This document shows positions 1 to 11,426 of a stretch of 64,000 nt of DNA, in pieces. Each line of letters begins with the position of its first letter. The first letter of the stretch is position 1. This DNA is from Toxorhynchites rutilus septentrionalis. Its lineage: Eukaryota; Arthropoda; Insecta; Diptera; Culicidae. The position numbers and the translations under genes were made by a program. Location: contig NC_073745.1 in NCBI RefSeq assembly GCF_029784135.1, positions 313,174,560-313,238,559 of the forward strand, given 5' to 3'. A model generated the notes under the pieces. It did no database searches, was not told where the DNA came from, and saw only the letters and a list, made by a program, of their open reading frames with translations.

Positions 1-355
1 ATTTATGTAGGTCTTAACTATTTAGACTTGTGTTTAAAAGTGATACATGATGACTCTTTGTCTTCTTCTGCATGAATGAATAAACAGAAGAAAAGGGTAG
101 TAATGGCTTTAATGGTATTTTTGTGTACATTTTTTAACAGAATGCGGTACCGAATTCTAGCATGTTATGTCATCTAACCCGTTGAAAGGATACAAGTACA
201 TACAGGAAACGATTTTTCCAGGGCATCCATTTGAGGTATCAAAAGAGAAAAAAGATTTTGAACAATGAAAAACTCAATTTAAATGTAATTACTACATACA
301 ATCACAATCCTTTGTCAATCCCTAGGCTCAGACTCATCAACTTTTTGTATTTTTT
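1..355. repeat. Direct repeat, left copy (cut by window edge)
   Basis: The first 355 bases recur in the same orientation at 3763-4110. Shared landmarks include CTATTTAGACTTGTGTTTAA, the run around TAAACAGAAGAAA, GGTATTTTTGTGTACATTTT and CATCTAACCCGTT. The copies differ by many substitutions and small indels, so the duplication is old. No coding potential is visible. It could be one interspersed family seen twice, or the two ends of a decayed 3.8-kb element. The left boundary is outside the window. Confidence 0.75.
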
Positions 356-1440
356 TTCTTCCAATCACTTCGAGTGTTGTAACTTCAAAACGACGTCCTG
401 AACGTCTTAACAAATGTTAGATGGAGATGAAAAAAAATCCAGTATTCATCATGTACCTGTTTCATAGCTTTGACATTTCTCTATTACACTTGATAATCAT
501 ATTTTTCTAAATCATATTTCGGACGCTTAAGGCGTATGATGCAGAGAACAGATCTCAACTTTATGCACAGGTATTATTTGGTTGATATTTTCAATAAATT
601 AGTTCAATATGCTTTTAAGCTTTCTACTTTGGTACCTATTTGATTGAAAACATAAAAAAATCATCGAATAAAATGCTTTTCAAATCAAGCGAATAAAAAT
701 CAAACTTCGGACACTACTTATAAAATAATCAAATTTCGGACAGATTGAATTCAAATTTCGGACACTTTATTTTGAAATTTTTTCAACGAAAATTACATTA
801 CACTAGATTATATTTTGTTATTATATGGCAGAGACTTAACTGTAGGAATTCGGGGTTTTAGAAAAAAAATGACTTTAAATCTCGATGTGTGCAATTTTGA
901 GATATTTAGCACCAAAAAAAATTTAAAACTCCGATTTTACGTGCTTTTTCGGTTTTCAAAGAACTCAAATTTTAACGTCTGCGACACTAGTAAATGAAGT
1001 GTAAAATAAGCTAATATTTTCCATTGGGTAATTATCGTGCGAATCAACATTTCATAGCAAGTTCCGAATGAAATATCGAGATGACTATTTTTATTGGCAC
1101 CCAAAATCATACTTTTCATTTCGTGCTCCGAAAAAAGTCCCAGAATGTCGATTTTTGACAAAAAAAAATCGAGATGGCACTAGATCTCGACGTTTCATGC
1201 AATTTTAAGACATTTGGCATCAACATTTTTTTCGAAAAGCCCGATTTCCTTTACTCTCTCCTTGGGTGATTTTTCGTTTTTCAAAAAACATAAACTTTGA
1301 CCGCTTTGCTCCACTCTCCCTTAAGTCCGATTGAAATTTTGCATAGGGTGTTTTATCGAGGTGTTAAAAATTTTGTATAGGGTAACTTTTTGAAATTTTA
1401 GGGTCGATTTTTCCCCATACATTCATTGGCACCCTAATGT
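356..1440. other. AT-rich degenerate repeat ground, no gene
   Basis: No convincing gene. Around 700-770 the motif TTCGGACA recurs three times. From about 880 to 1330 there are two related units of roughly 300 bases, each with ATCTCGA, TGCAATTTT, GA-ATTTGGCA or TTTAGCA, and CGATTT, so this is a decayed local duplication. Pieces of the same family appear near 46830-46990. Confidence 0.4.
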
Positions 1441-1443
1441 ATA

Positions 1444-1894
1444 CACTGAAGTCGCTTTTTACTCGGTTTTATTTTACGCGGCTTTTTTTACGCGGATTTC
1501 GAAATTTACGAGGCATCAACCACGTAAAAATTCAATATGCTAATTGATGCGACTTTTCACGAAATAAGATTGTATTGTATCACTGATTAGTAGCAGAGAA
1601 ATAAAAGGAGATACAAATATCATGATTGTAGCATGCAAAAAAATTCAGGTAATCAATTGTTAGAACATGGGTTGCATTTAGAACTAATTATTCACTGATT
1701 GTTAGATTTTTACACGGATTTTGAAAATTGCATGGTTTATTTTTACGCAGGTTTTGGAATTTACACGGTTTTTTTAAGCAGATTTAGGAATTAACGCGGT
1801 TTTTTTTACACGGATTTTGGAATTCACGCGGTTTTCTTTTACGCGGTTTTTGTTTATGCGTCACTTATCCCCAGCGTAAAAAGCGGCTCCAGTG
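1444..1894. mobile_element. TA-flanked MITE with ACGCGG-rich interior
   Basis: The ends are inverted repeats: CACTGAAGTCGCTTTTTAC on the left and the reverse complement of CACTGGAGCCGCTTTTTAC on the right. Both are flanked by TATA, consistent with the TA target duplication of the IS630-Tc1-mariner superfamily. The interior has many ACGCGG/TTTTACGCGG variants and no coding frame. A relative with the same ends lies at 36270-36784 and shares the internal TGATTGTAGCATGC segment. Confidence 0.75.
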
Positions 1895-2030
1895 TATACA
1901 TATTTTTTATTTGAGGAAGTTGTTTTCTGACTTCAAAAGGATGAATCAAAAATTAAATTCTTCTTTTATATTCAAAAAACAATAAATATATGTAATAATA
2001 CAAAATAAATTTAAAAAAAATTGGAGGTAG

Positions 2031-2335
2031 GTTCAGGACCACTCCAACTGTATGCCGTGTACTACAGGTAACAGGTAAATTCAATTCATACGCCCAAAAT
2101 GGATATGAATACCTTTAAACATTCACTCTATTTGCTTGATTAGTTCTCGAGTTATGCAGAAATTTATGTTTCATTTGTATGGCAGCCCCCTCCTCCCCTT
2201 AGAGAGGGGGTGAGAAGTGTCGAACCACCATAGAAATATTTCTTGCCCCCTAAAACCTCCCTATGTCAAATAGAGATTTATTTGTTTGATTAGCTCTCGA
2301 GTTATGCTAACCAAAATTTGAAAACTCGAACAGAT
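2031..2335 (-). mobile_element. Helitron minisatellite fragment
   Basis: It carries two degenerate units of the module seen in the Helitrons at 18979-19802 and 57638-58440: TTGATTAGTTCTCGAG, GCAGAAATTTATGTTTCATT, TGTATGGCAGCCCCC, then a G-rich run and ACCACCATAGAAA. Neither the CTAG end nor the TCTATATATA start is present, so it is truncated on both sides. Confidence 0.65.
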
Positions 2336-3762
2336 CAGCCAGCTTGCGTCGGTTTATGATATAAAATGTCCGGTATTAGATTCACATGTGATGTTTTGTT
2401 ACAACGTAAATATAATGTTTTATAACGTGATGACAACGTAAATGGAATTGGAAGAAAGGAAGTAGTTCAAAGAATTGAGAAAGCTTCTATGAATTAAGTT
2501 AACATTTTTATAATGTAAAAACCTAAGATAAAGAATAGAAAGAAACATAAAATTAAATTTAAGTGTAATTGAACTATTTTTCCGATTTTCCGGGAAATGG
2601 AGAAATGCCCACGTGGACAACAGGGGGAGGGGTATATGCTTGTCCACGGATGGGAAGGGGGGTGTCTGAAATCGTACTTCTTCTGTCCATGTTTCGCAAT
2701 CTAAAAGCACATCGAACTCGTTTTCCATACAAGTCAAAAATATTGTGTCACTGTTTTTGAAGCAATGAAAACGCAAAATGGCACTGAAGCGCTAGAATGG
2801 AGAGAGCAAGGAAAAAGTCACCATATAGGTAATGAAATTGTCAGCGTTGTGTCACCTTTTATTTGACACTACTAGAAATTCGGTAAAAAGCCCCAATCCT
2901 TAGATACAAAGGAGGATAGGTTCAGGACCACCTTCCCCTATAAGACGGACCTTTGGAAGGGGAAGGGAGATTTCAAAGGAAAGTGAGAAGTATTCAGTAT
3001 AATAATTAACATAAAAATAGTATATAACTTGCTACAATACGGTGAATTTTATATCTAATACATTTTTTGATTTTGTGACGTGACAACACTTTGTGGAGAC
3101 TGTTTTTTTTTCACTCTACGAAAAATGTAACGATTTATTAAGTGTTTTCAAACACATATTACTCAAAATCGTTATTGCGACATATGTTATGTTATATACC
3201 ATTAGACAGGAAATTTATCCAGCATTTTTTCTTGCTTAAAACATGAACAGTGAATATAGGAAAAAAAAGTTAACAATTTGACGATTGAAATGGGTATGTT
3301 TTCTTCCGATTGCACTAACCACTCGCTTTCTCCCCGACGCAACGAGCAAATCATTTTGCCTAAATTCGGGCGTTAGCTCACAATGTGAGTTGATGTGTAT
3401 AATGAATTATTCTCCATTTACCGATAATAGGCATTTATCAGTTTTTGTATCATATGTCGCCCAATCAATTCGTGCCCAATTCACGTTTTCAGCTTGTAGG
3501 TCTCGTTACTACCTCGAATACACTTGACCATTCTGCTTTCCCTTTCCTATTCCTAAGCTGAACTTAGCACCCAATGAGATCAATACACTACAGCAGCTAC
3601 ACGAACTTCCCAAGAGAGCATTAATGACCATAGAATACTCAATATACATCACTAGGCTGTAAAGTAATTACAAACAATGTTCCGGACAACGTGGCAACGA
3701 AGGAGAAAATGCTCAGATTATAATATATTTCTGTAGTCATAGATTCATTTGACTTAGGCTTA
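2336..3762. other. No recognised gene
   Basis: At 2595-2680 a G-rich stretch contains CCACGTGGACAACAGG and CTTGTCCACGGATGGG, the style of a MITE remnant. A 118-codon minus-strand frame across it runs through this G-rich segment and looks accidental. GGTTCAGGACCAC occurs at about 2030 and again at about 2920, hinting at a further decayed repeat. From 2960 to 3760 I see only AT-rich sequence. Confidence 0.4.
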
Positions 3763-4110
3763 TATTCATGTAGATCCTAACTATTTAGACTTGTGTTTAA
3801 AAATGATAAATAATACATAATTGAATAAACAGAAGAAACGGGTGAGAATGGCTTCAATGGTATTTTTGTGTACATTTTAGAATAGAATGTGATTTCGGAT
3901 TCTACCACGTTATCTCATCTAACCCGTTTTAAGGATACAAGTTCATACAGGAATCGGGTTTTTAAGGGCTTCCATTTGATGTATCAAAACAGAAAAAAAT
4001 ACAGATATCTAACAATGAAAAATCTCAATTTAAATGCAAATACTACACACAATAACAATTCTATGTCAAAATCCCGTCCGTGCCCTTAGGTCCATCAACT
4101 TTTTTTTTAA
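3763..4110. repeat. Direct repeat, right copy
   Basis: Second, same-orientation copy of the repeat at 1-355. It keeps CTATTTAGACTTGTGTTTAA, AACAGAAGAAACGGG, TTTTTGTGTACATTTT and AACAATGAAAAATCTCAATT. A 66-codon open frame inside is not preserved in the other copy and is therefore unlikely to be a gene. Confidence 0.75.
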
Positions 4111-4529
4111 AACTCAATATACAGGAATCTATATTCATCTTTTGTTGAAAAATCATAGAATAAAGTTCATTTGTATGTTTTGAAACGGAACTGAACATAC
4201 AACATCAATGTTCAACAATCGGAAACCACAAAAATTCTGGTTTGGAAATCGTGTTATTTATACATGAAAACTAGAAAAAAAAAAAAAACTTTTTTTGATG
4301 AGTCAAATTGATGGAATGGGTCATTTACTTTTAATTTAGACATACAACGAAGGTAACAATTGAGTGGCTTGAGAAACAATCTAGTTTCGGAAACATGATT
4401 GAATTCTGTCCAAGATAGAATTATTACTTTGGCGATCTTTACTATTTATGTTGAAAAAATAACGTATATTAAGTTTCCTAGAGTATCAATTATTTCCAAC
4501 AAACTAGATTATGCCCGAGGAGAACTCAT

Positions 4530-5340
4530 TAAATCAAACGAACTGAAAGAGCTTTCGGGCCCCTCTAATCTTCCGAGAGCTTCTTCTTCTGGTGTCTGTT
4601 GAACACGCCATCACCGACCGTAAAAACAAAACGAAAATCACACTCAAGCCCAGAGCCTCAGAGCCGGGCGCCAGCCCAAAAATTCCATGCATAATCCGAC
4701 AGGACAGGAAAAATCGCGCTAAGTTGCAATATAAGCTTGTGCAGTTGCTCGAGACCGGACGGACAGACACTCGAGCCGGTGGTGGTGAGGCGTCATTATC
4801 GTGGTTATGCTACGTTTCCGATACGGACGCGTGTACACACTCCACAGAAGAGATTAGTGCAAATGAAGTCAGATTATACCTTCTCCCGCGACGCAGACTC
4901 TGCCGCCACCCCCGGATCAGTGCTTTGGTGGCGCGTGCAGATCTCTTTCTTTTGCGCGTTTCAGTTCGCTTCTTCGCATTTTCCGCTTGGTTCCGTCACG
5001 CGGCTGCCAAAGCTCCGGTTGTGTTAATCCGTTTGCAAGGGGGAGGGGTTCACCCGGCAACCATATTTCGAAAGACCAAGCCGGAGAGAGAGAGAGAAAA
5101 TCGAAATAAATAGATTAATAGATGATAGATCGAGTGTAACACGCTTTGAGACAGCTTATTCCGCCCTGCCCCGCCGCCGTGACCAGCCGTGGCGATCGCG
5201 CAACGGTGAACACTCGAGTGACTGAAGCGTAGAATCACGTAACACGCGTAACAAGGAGAACCAGACTGCAGCCGGAGGCCCTTATTCGTCTGGGAAAGGG
5301 TCTTGTCCCGAGGGGGCCTGGGTGGTTCGAAGCATAAGAA
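4530..5340. other. Repeat-poor, GC-richer island
   Basis: Unlike its surroundings this stretch is of mixed composition, CpG-containing and free of recognisable transposon sequence. Overlapping frames of 173 codons (4592-5113, plus) and 96 codons (4737-5027, plus) lack any family signature and overlap other frames, so I do not call them genes. A short GAGAGAGAGAGAG run lies at about 5084. It could be regulatory DNA or an untranslated exon of a nearby gene. This is inference from composition only. Confidence 0.4.
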
Positions 5341-6246
5341 CCGTATGCTTATTTTATTTTTTGTTAGCTTCTAACGAGAAAACGGACGAAAGAAACAAAA
5401 ACTGGCCAACAGAAATAGTACCTTTTCTCGTTCATCCAATTAACGACAAATGCGCTTGAGTGGAAACTTACGTTCTAATTAAAATTGAATTCAATCAAGA
5501 TGTTGCGGAATCGAAAGTGTTGATGTGGAAACCGAATCCATCGCTGGGCAACCACTTGTGTCTGAAGATAGGTAAAGAGAAGAATCGCAGAAGAACTGCA
5601 GTTGCTTGGAATCGGTTTTCAATTAGTTCGAAATGAATGTATAATATGATCTTTCCCTCAATCCAATACATGCTTGGTGCTTGTTCGACGAAACGAATGT
5701 GTAATTGAGTTTTCAAGATTTATATCATTTGAAGTCACCCTAAAATGTACTTTTCGCTCAACATTGATTAGGATCAGTGTTCGAGAAGCGGATAACAACC
5801 CTGAGGTTATACAGAGTACAGGTCATTAGCCCTAGATAACTAATACCAGCAATAGCAGATTTTGGACATTTACCGAACCTCATCCACAACAGGCGCGAAA
5901 AAGATCTGAACAGTGTGGCAGTATATGCACAATCGCTGATCGGAGAAAACTCGGATAGACTGGGTGACAGTGGCGCTTGCAGGTCCCGACAGGGTCGATT
6001 TCTCAAATTACTATAACTGTGATGTTTCAGACCATTGCACTGGAAACCTGAAAATTTTGTTTTACTAATTTTTTTCATGCAATGCGATGTTTTTTTTGTA
6101 TTCTTGCCTTTATATTCGGGACAAATGTTCAGCGGTTGAAAATTATGTTTTATTGATAAATCACGATTTTTTGGGCTATGTTTAGCCGGAAAGGACAAAG
6201 AAGAAATAGAAAAAATATGGAACGGCTGGATCACCATCTATATTTA
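5341..6246. other. No recognised gene; probable decayed LINE approach
   Basis: A 159-codon minus-strand frame (5758-6237) has no recognisable motif. Because a LINE reverse transcriptase reads on the plus strand from 6247, part of this stretch may be decayed upstream LINE sequence, but I could not align it to an endonuclease domain. Confidence 0.3.
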
Positions 6247-6404
6247 ACCAGAACATCGTTAAAGACGCCTGCTATAAACTGAAACACTCTTCCAATCCGG
6301 GACCGGACGGAATCCCCTCCGTTATTTTGAAGAAGTGTGCCGGTAGCTTGTCTTATCCACTGAGTCTCCTTTTTAATATTTCAATAAATTTTGGTATATT
6401 TGTC
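6247..6404 (+). pseudogene. LINE reverse transcriptase, 5' piece
   Basis: The plus-strand frame gives the N-terminal part of a non-LTR reverse transcriptase, including NPGPDGIPSVILKKCAG and LSLLFNISINFGIF. GPDG-IP is the conserved start of the RT core in CR1/Jockey-type LINEs. The frame breaks exactly where the hAT-like element at 6405-8766 begins. It resumes in the same frame at 8775, with one copy of the target duplication removed, to give GIFARIWKKSYVF. No upstream endonuclease or ORF1 is recognised. It is inactive. Confidence 0.8.
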
Positions 6405-7454
6405 CAGTCTTCCATGTTTCACAAAAAACACTGCGTCCGGGATAAACATGTCCACGCCGCTGTTCGCAGTTTTGTGTTTGAATACAAACATGATTTTTTC
6501 GTACCTATGTTTGAAAATGTGACATGTTTGTATTCGTAGTATGTTTGGACATACGATGTTTAATCCTAATGGTTCACATGATGTTTGAACATGGTGTACA
6601 GTTTCTCTTGCATTTTCACCCCAAACACCGGCAGTGCGTAGAGTAGAAGAAGCGAATCGGACACCACACCACCACCGCTCAACACGTGGTGTGTTGAAAG
6701 CTTGAATAAAAGTGGTATGTTGACATGGAAAAAATGCTTTCCTATCATGACAATGCTTCGTCTGCTTCGGTGCTTCGTCTAAAATTTTGGGCAAATAAAA
6801 TAAACCCTCTTTGTCTTTAGTGCACGCATCAATTTATATTCATGTAACATTCGCTATTATTACCTATTTTTTTTATCCCTTTTGTTTATTTTAGGCTCAT
6901 TAGCATTTTAGCTGTAACAGAGCCGAATTTCAATCGTGTACATGTCACATGTTTATCATATCTATAATTAGCACATTACACAGTTGCCATGTTTTCGGCG
7001 TTAGAGTATTCCCTTCTATACCATTGCATATGGTACACATTTACACAGTTGCCATATAGGCGTAAGAGTTTTCGTTCTGTTCTTCCATTATCCAGTTAGA
7101 CCGGACAGCGGAGACAGTTGATTGATCATTGTTGAGTTATATATAGAACAGCAGCCCGATGTGTTGTTGTATGGATGTTGTATGGAGTTGTATGGATGAA
7201 CCGATCTTATTTCGATCGTGGATCGATCTCCATCGCTGATGATTGTTGCGTGGACGTAGTTATTCTGTAACAACACAAAGATGGTCAATGAGGGCCCTGA
7301 GTTTTGAACTCACGATCGAGTTATTACCTATTTGAACAAGTACTAAAATTGAATAGAGCGTGGCGGAGATGTTTAGTTACCCACAACAAATTTTGATTAC
7401 AACATTTCTATAATTTCAATCGAATAGAAAGTACCATAATAATTTAGCAGTGAC

Positions 7455-7494
7455 ATGTTAGGCGTGACGCTACCCACTCGACCACGGGAGCAAC
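7455..7494 (-). other. tRNA-like A-box fragment
   Basis: Read on the minus strand, TGGTCGAGTGGGTAGCGTCA resembles the 5' half of a tRNA-derived SINE head (A box). It matches the heads at 29622-29904 and 59360-59635. A weak B-box-like AGTTCAAAACTC lies about 170 bases further on the minus strand (near 7310), so the head appears interrupted. It is not a functional tRNA gene. Confidence 0.35.
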
Positions 7495-7532
7495 AATTTT
7501 GACTGGATCTTTGAATGTCTACAAATGGCTAA

Positions 7533-7760
7533 GGCCGAGGTGACACTGGATCGGAGTACGCACGAAAACTTGATTGTGCGATAACTGACGAAGAGAAACA
7601 AAGAATTTAGTTCGATAGAAGCTGGCGAATTAGAACGAAGCCAGGCGGAAACAATGCAACCACACCAATACAACTCAATGTGGTTGTTTACTTCACACGA
7701 TTGCATGCATTTCATGCAGCCACATTTTCGTAAGAAGCTACAAGCAGTGTCACCGCGGCC
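7533..7760. mobile_element. 228-bp MITE with TAA target duplication
   Basis: It starts GGCCGAGGTGACACTG and ends with the reverse complement of GGCCGCGGTGACACTG (one mismatch). TAA flanks both sides (7530-7532 and 7761-7763). A 3-bp TWA-type duplication suggests a PIF/Harbinger-type mobiliser, by inference only. It contains no coding frame of note and sits inside the larger hAT-like element. Confidence 0.65.
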
Positions 7761-8766
7761 TAATTCTGCTTGCTAATTCTGTGAACGCGACCCGAGCTAT
7801 AAAACGAGCGAAGAAGCGGAGAAGAAAAGATGATGCAATCACATACACACATAGCATATGTAGTGTAGCTTTTAGTTTTTTCCTTCATTCAGTTTGTGAT
7901 AACATCGAGAAATTAATGGCTTGCCACGGCGACTGATATGTCTCTATGCGCAGTATACCTCCAACACCCATACGAGATACAGAGCATAGATTAAGGGAGG
8001 GTTGATTGTAATTCTTTCCCAAATCGTCATCGCAAAAGCTAATCGTGAATATGGTACAGATTTTTCCATAATAATTTTGCAGGTGACAATTGGTTTTTAT
8101 TAGAAACATTACCCTGCAAAATGAATTTTTCGAAATTGGTTTTTTGAACACCCTAACTTGGACCGCCCTTATCAAGCTTTCATGAAAATATCAAGAATAT
8201 CTGTAAACTTTCCTGAAAACATGCATCAAAAACTAATTTTTGGGTATTTATTTATTTATTTGGCCAGCATTTGTATGACGTCGTCCGCTGTGCAGTCGGT
8301 TCTCCAGACTTCAATTGGCAACATGCACGCAAAAAAAATCTCATAGAAAGCTTCTTTCTATTCCGAGAATATTTTCTTTGCATGAAACCAAGGATTATGT
8401 TATCAGACCTGCAAAATGTACATGAACTAATAGCCTCTTAGATCATGCAATTTTTGTAACGCAAACTAAATTTGAAGTTCGTTTCTGTGAAAAAGTATTC
8501 TACGAAGAAATGTTTTAGGATGAATAATTTTTTTCCGTGCATGAAAGGAAACGAAACGAAAGCAATTAATACTGCGACATCGGATGATATGTTTGTACAC
8601 GATGTTCTTCAATTATAAACATCGTGTTTGTTTACACATGTTTATGTTTGTGTATCATTGTTCGTGTATGGAATAGACATCCAACACTAGCGAAAAGTTC
8701 GAGTTCAAACAAAAACATCGAATTTTCACATCGCGTGGACATGTGTAAGTGTTTTTCGGAAGACTG

Positions 8767-9895
8767 TATTTGCCCGAATATGGAAGAAGTCCTATGTCTT
8801 TTCAGTTTTTGAATGCTGTAAGAAGTGCAGAACTACAGAGAGTTCGCTTGCCTATGTGCAATATCCAAATTACTCGAACTCATCGTCTTGGATTATATCT
8901 CGTACACGTGCAAGAGCTACTTAGCCGAAACACAAAATGGATTCATTCCGAAGTGATCCGTAACTACAAACCTAGTTGTTTATATATCATTCGTTGCTAG
9001 TGCTCTACAGTCGCGTCATCAAATAGGTGCAGTCTACTCCGATTCATCGGAAGCTTTCGCTACCATCAATCACCAGATAATAATTGCAAAACTCAATCGT
9101 CTTGGTTTCAACGGCTATTTTCATAGCTGTCTCCAATCTTATTTTATAAATCGGCAGATATCCGTTTTAATCGGTGACACTATCTCCAACCCTTTTGGTG
9201 CTCTTTCTGGCGTTCGACAAAGAAGTCACTTTGGATCATACATTTTCCCGCTATTCCTGAACGAAATCAATTTTGTTCTGGATTGCCAAAAATCATCTTA
9301 CGCGGACGACTATAAACTGTTCTATTTGATTAATAGTGTAGATGACGCAGCATTTCTCTAGTCACAAAGCGACGCCTTTGCTGCGTTACCAAAACAGCAT
9401 CCTGCGTTTAGAAACTATCCAGCGCAAATTTACAATACGGCATCTACCTTGGATTGGGATCACTCCAACCTTCCCAGTTATGAAGGTCGCTGTAAACTCA
9501 TCGGATTGGATTCTTTGTCTAATCATCGAAACGTTGCTGCCAAAATATGTTTCATTTCCGACCTGTTACTGTCGCGCATTGATTGCTCAGAACTTTTACA
9601 GCTTCGCCACTTCAAAGAAATCTGAAATCTCACAACTTTCTCCATATACCGTTGTCAGGCAGGAATTACGTTTACCATGATTCAATGTCGGGCATGTGTC
9701 GAATATTTAATAAGCACAGGGTTTGTTTTGATTTCTGTGTATCCCGAACAGTACTTGAGAAGCGATACATCACTTCAAGTGCAAACATTCCTACTAGCTA
9801 TTAGACTTTTTAATTATAATTAGTACGTGAGCGTCAATTAGAATTTTAACAAGAAACATTCATACATTGTAGAATGCTTAGAATAAAGTATACGT
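8767..9895 (+). pseudogene. LINE reverse transcriptase, 3' piece and tail
   Basis: This continues the RT from 6404. In-frame landmarks are IWKKSYVF, SKLLELIVLDYIS, AETQNGFIPK, YSDSSEAFATINH (motif A, second Asp lost), GVRQRSHFGSYIFPLFLNEI (motif B, PQG changed to RQR) and SSYADDYKLF (motif C, YADD kept). A stop follows VDDAAFL near 9358. A deletion then joins to the C-terminal part (IQRKFTIRHLPW ... MCRIFNKH). It is the same family as the minus-strand copy at 60690-61880. The 3' end probably lies near TGCTTAGAATAAAG at about 9885. It is a dead, frameshifted copy. Confidence 0.8.
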
Positions 9896-9934
9896 AACGT
9901 CAATTTCATTCAAAAGAGTTGTTTGTTTATTTAT

Positions 9935-10494
9935 TGTGCTTCCAAATTGAACCTTTTTCATCACTGAAGATAACCTAGCAAAGTTAAAAGTAAAAAAAAA
10001 TAATTGAAGAATTTTTCGTTATGGTATATAACAAAATGTATTCTTTTTAAAACGTTCTTTGTCATGACATTCCATATCCCACTGTTGATTCATGTGAGCT
10101 TTGGCAAAACTCAGACGTCTTTTAATGTGAGATGGTGCAAGATTAGGAGCTTTAACCTTTTTTGCCCTCTTTGTGAAAAGACTTTTTACCAAAACTTGAC
10201 GAATTGTCTCCCGTAAAAATTCAAAGATTGCTTAGTATGCATTACCGATTTTGAAGTATTCGAAACTATTTCTATTTCCCGCTTGTCCCAGTCAGAGAGC
10301 TTCGATATACGCGGAGCTCTCTTCGTTTTAGCGTATCCTTGAGAATTCGTCAAATAATTGAGAACTACTTGATGGGATCGTCCAATCCGACGAGCAATTT
10401 CTCTAATTCCAACATTTTCTTGGTGAAATGCATCGTCCTTTTTCTCTATCTGTGAGCACTTTTCCTTTTGGCATTTTCCAGATTTATTAATCAA
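9935..10494 (-). pseudogene. Tc3/Tc1-like transposase, N-terminal half
   Basis: The minus-strand product begins near 10494 with a helix-turn-helix, GIREIARRIGRSHQVVLNYL, followed by KLSDWDKREIE, a layout typical of Tc1/Tc3 DNA-binding domains. After a frame break it continues as KVKAPNLAPSHIKRRLSFAK and HMNQQWDME. After about 85 AT-rich bases comes VIFSDEK, which carries the first catalytic Asp. The remaining catalytic core and the terminal inverted repeats are not seen. The AT-rich interruption is either an insertion or an intron-like segment. Non-functional. Confidence 0.7.
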
Positions 10495-10689
10495 ACTAAC
10501 TTAAAACAACGAAAAACGTAACTGGTCTTATAAAAACTTGACACTTGAAAAATACAAAAACATTTGTTTACGCTCAACGCTTGCACACACACATATGAAA
10601 ATCATGCAGTGTATGATAGTTACTAATACAAATACACTAGAATATAAATTGAAGTGTTGTTTGTTTACAATGACACAAAGCAGCAAGAT

Positions 10690-11420
10690 CATCACCTGGT
10701 CTTATAGAAGTTGGACAGAGTACTTTTGCATGGCCACCACCCAATTTTCGACGGTTTTCATGCATAAATCGGCCGATACTGCGAAAATTTCAAGTTCGAT
10801 ATTTGTACGAAGTTCATCAATCGACGCTGGCTTGTTGGCGTAGACCATAGACTCGACGTAGCCCCACAGGAAATAGTCAAATCGCACGACCGAGACGGCC
10901 AATTGACTGGGACATTTCGTGAGAGAACACGCTCACCAAACTTGGTTTTTAATGAATCGATTGTTAAATTCGCTGTGTCGCTTGTGGCGCCGTACTGTTG
11001 AAACAACATATTGTCCAAGTCCATATGATCCAATTTGGGCCAAAAATATACGGATATCATTGTGCGGTTCCCATTCACAGTAATGTGCCGGTCTTGATCA
11101 TAACGGAAGAAGTACGGCCCAATAACGCCGCCGGACCATAAACGGCACCAAACCGTATTTTTTCGGGATGCAATGGTGATGCATATGTTGTTAATTGACG
11201 AAGCCGTTCAGCCAGAAATGAGACTCCTCGCTGAAGACGAGTGATGAGAATCCGGATGATTGCTCAGCCCAATTCACGAACATACGACGCTTCTGGTGGT
11301 CAAGCGGCTTCAGTTGTTGCGTCAATTTGATCTTGTAAAAATGTAGGCCAAGATATTTTCGCAAAATTTGCCACAACGACGTCACAGAGATGCCCAACGC
11401 TTGAGAACGACGTATGAGAG
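10690..11420 (-). pseudogene. Tc1/mariner-superfamily transposase (DD41D-like)
   Basis: Three minus-strand frames assemble in order. The first (11397-11191) is ISVTSLWQILRKYLGL, KPLDHQKRRMFVNWAEQ and FSEESHFWLNGFVN, with a Glu where the first catalytic Asp is expected. The second (11078-10900) is FWPKLDHMDLDNMLFQQYGA, where the second Asp of QQDGA has become Tyr. The third, after a frameshift at SRSCDLT, is FDYFLWGYVESMVYANKPAS, TNIELEIFAVSADL and ENWV. If the frameshift is repaired, the spacing from the second to the third Asp would be about 41, as in the DD41D group. Dead copy; no terminal repeats recognised. Confidence 0.75.
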
Positions 11421-11426
11421 ACTAAT

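Larger units (their letters stand above)
6405..8766. mobile_element. Non-autonomous hAT-like element inserted in a LINE
   Basis: The ends are CAGTCTTCC on the left and GGAAGACTG on the right. Looser inverted similarity continues inward through AAAAACACT and ACATGTCCACGC. The flanks are TATTTGTC (6397-6404) and TATTTGCC (8767-8774), a 7/8 match to an 8-bp target duplication, which is the hAT hallmark. Removing the element restores the LINE reading frame. The interior has no recognisable transposase, so it would depend on another copy. It holds a smaller MITE at 7533-7760, a tRNA-like scrap near 7455-7494 and a TATAAAA at 7798-7804. The longest internal frames show no domain. Confidence 0.7.

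Noticed and set aside
1..4110. LTR retrotransposon bounded by the direct repeats
   Set aside because: No gag, protease, RT or integrase trace, no primer binding site or polypurine tract recognised, and the repeat ends are not defined as TG...CA. Kept only as a direct repeat.
4592..5113. 173-codon frame as a coding exon
   Set aside because: Overlaps 4737-5027 on the same strand and 4534-4770 on the other; composition is Arg/Ser/Ala-rich, as expected of translated GC-rich non-coding DNA. No family resemblance.
5758..6237. 159-codon minus-strand frame as a gene
   Set aside because: The plus strand just after it reads into a LINE RT; the minus frame has no domain and is likely its shadow or chance.
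7798..7804. TATAAAA as a host gene promoter
   Set aside because: It is inside the hAT-like element, with no initiator at the right distance and no coding frame after it.
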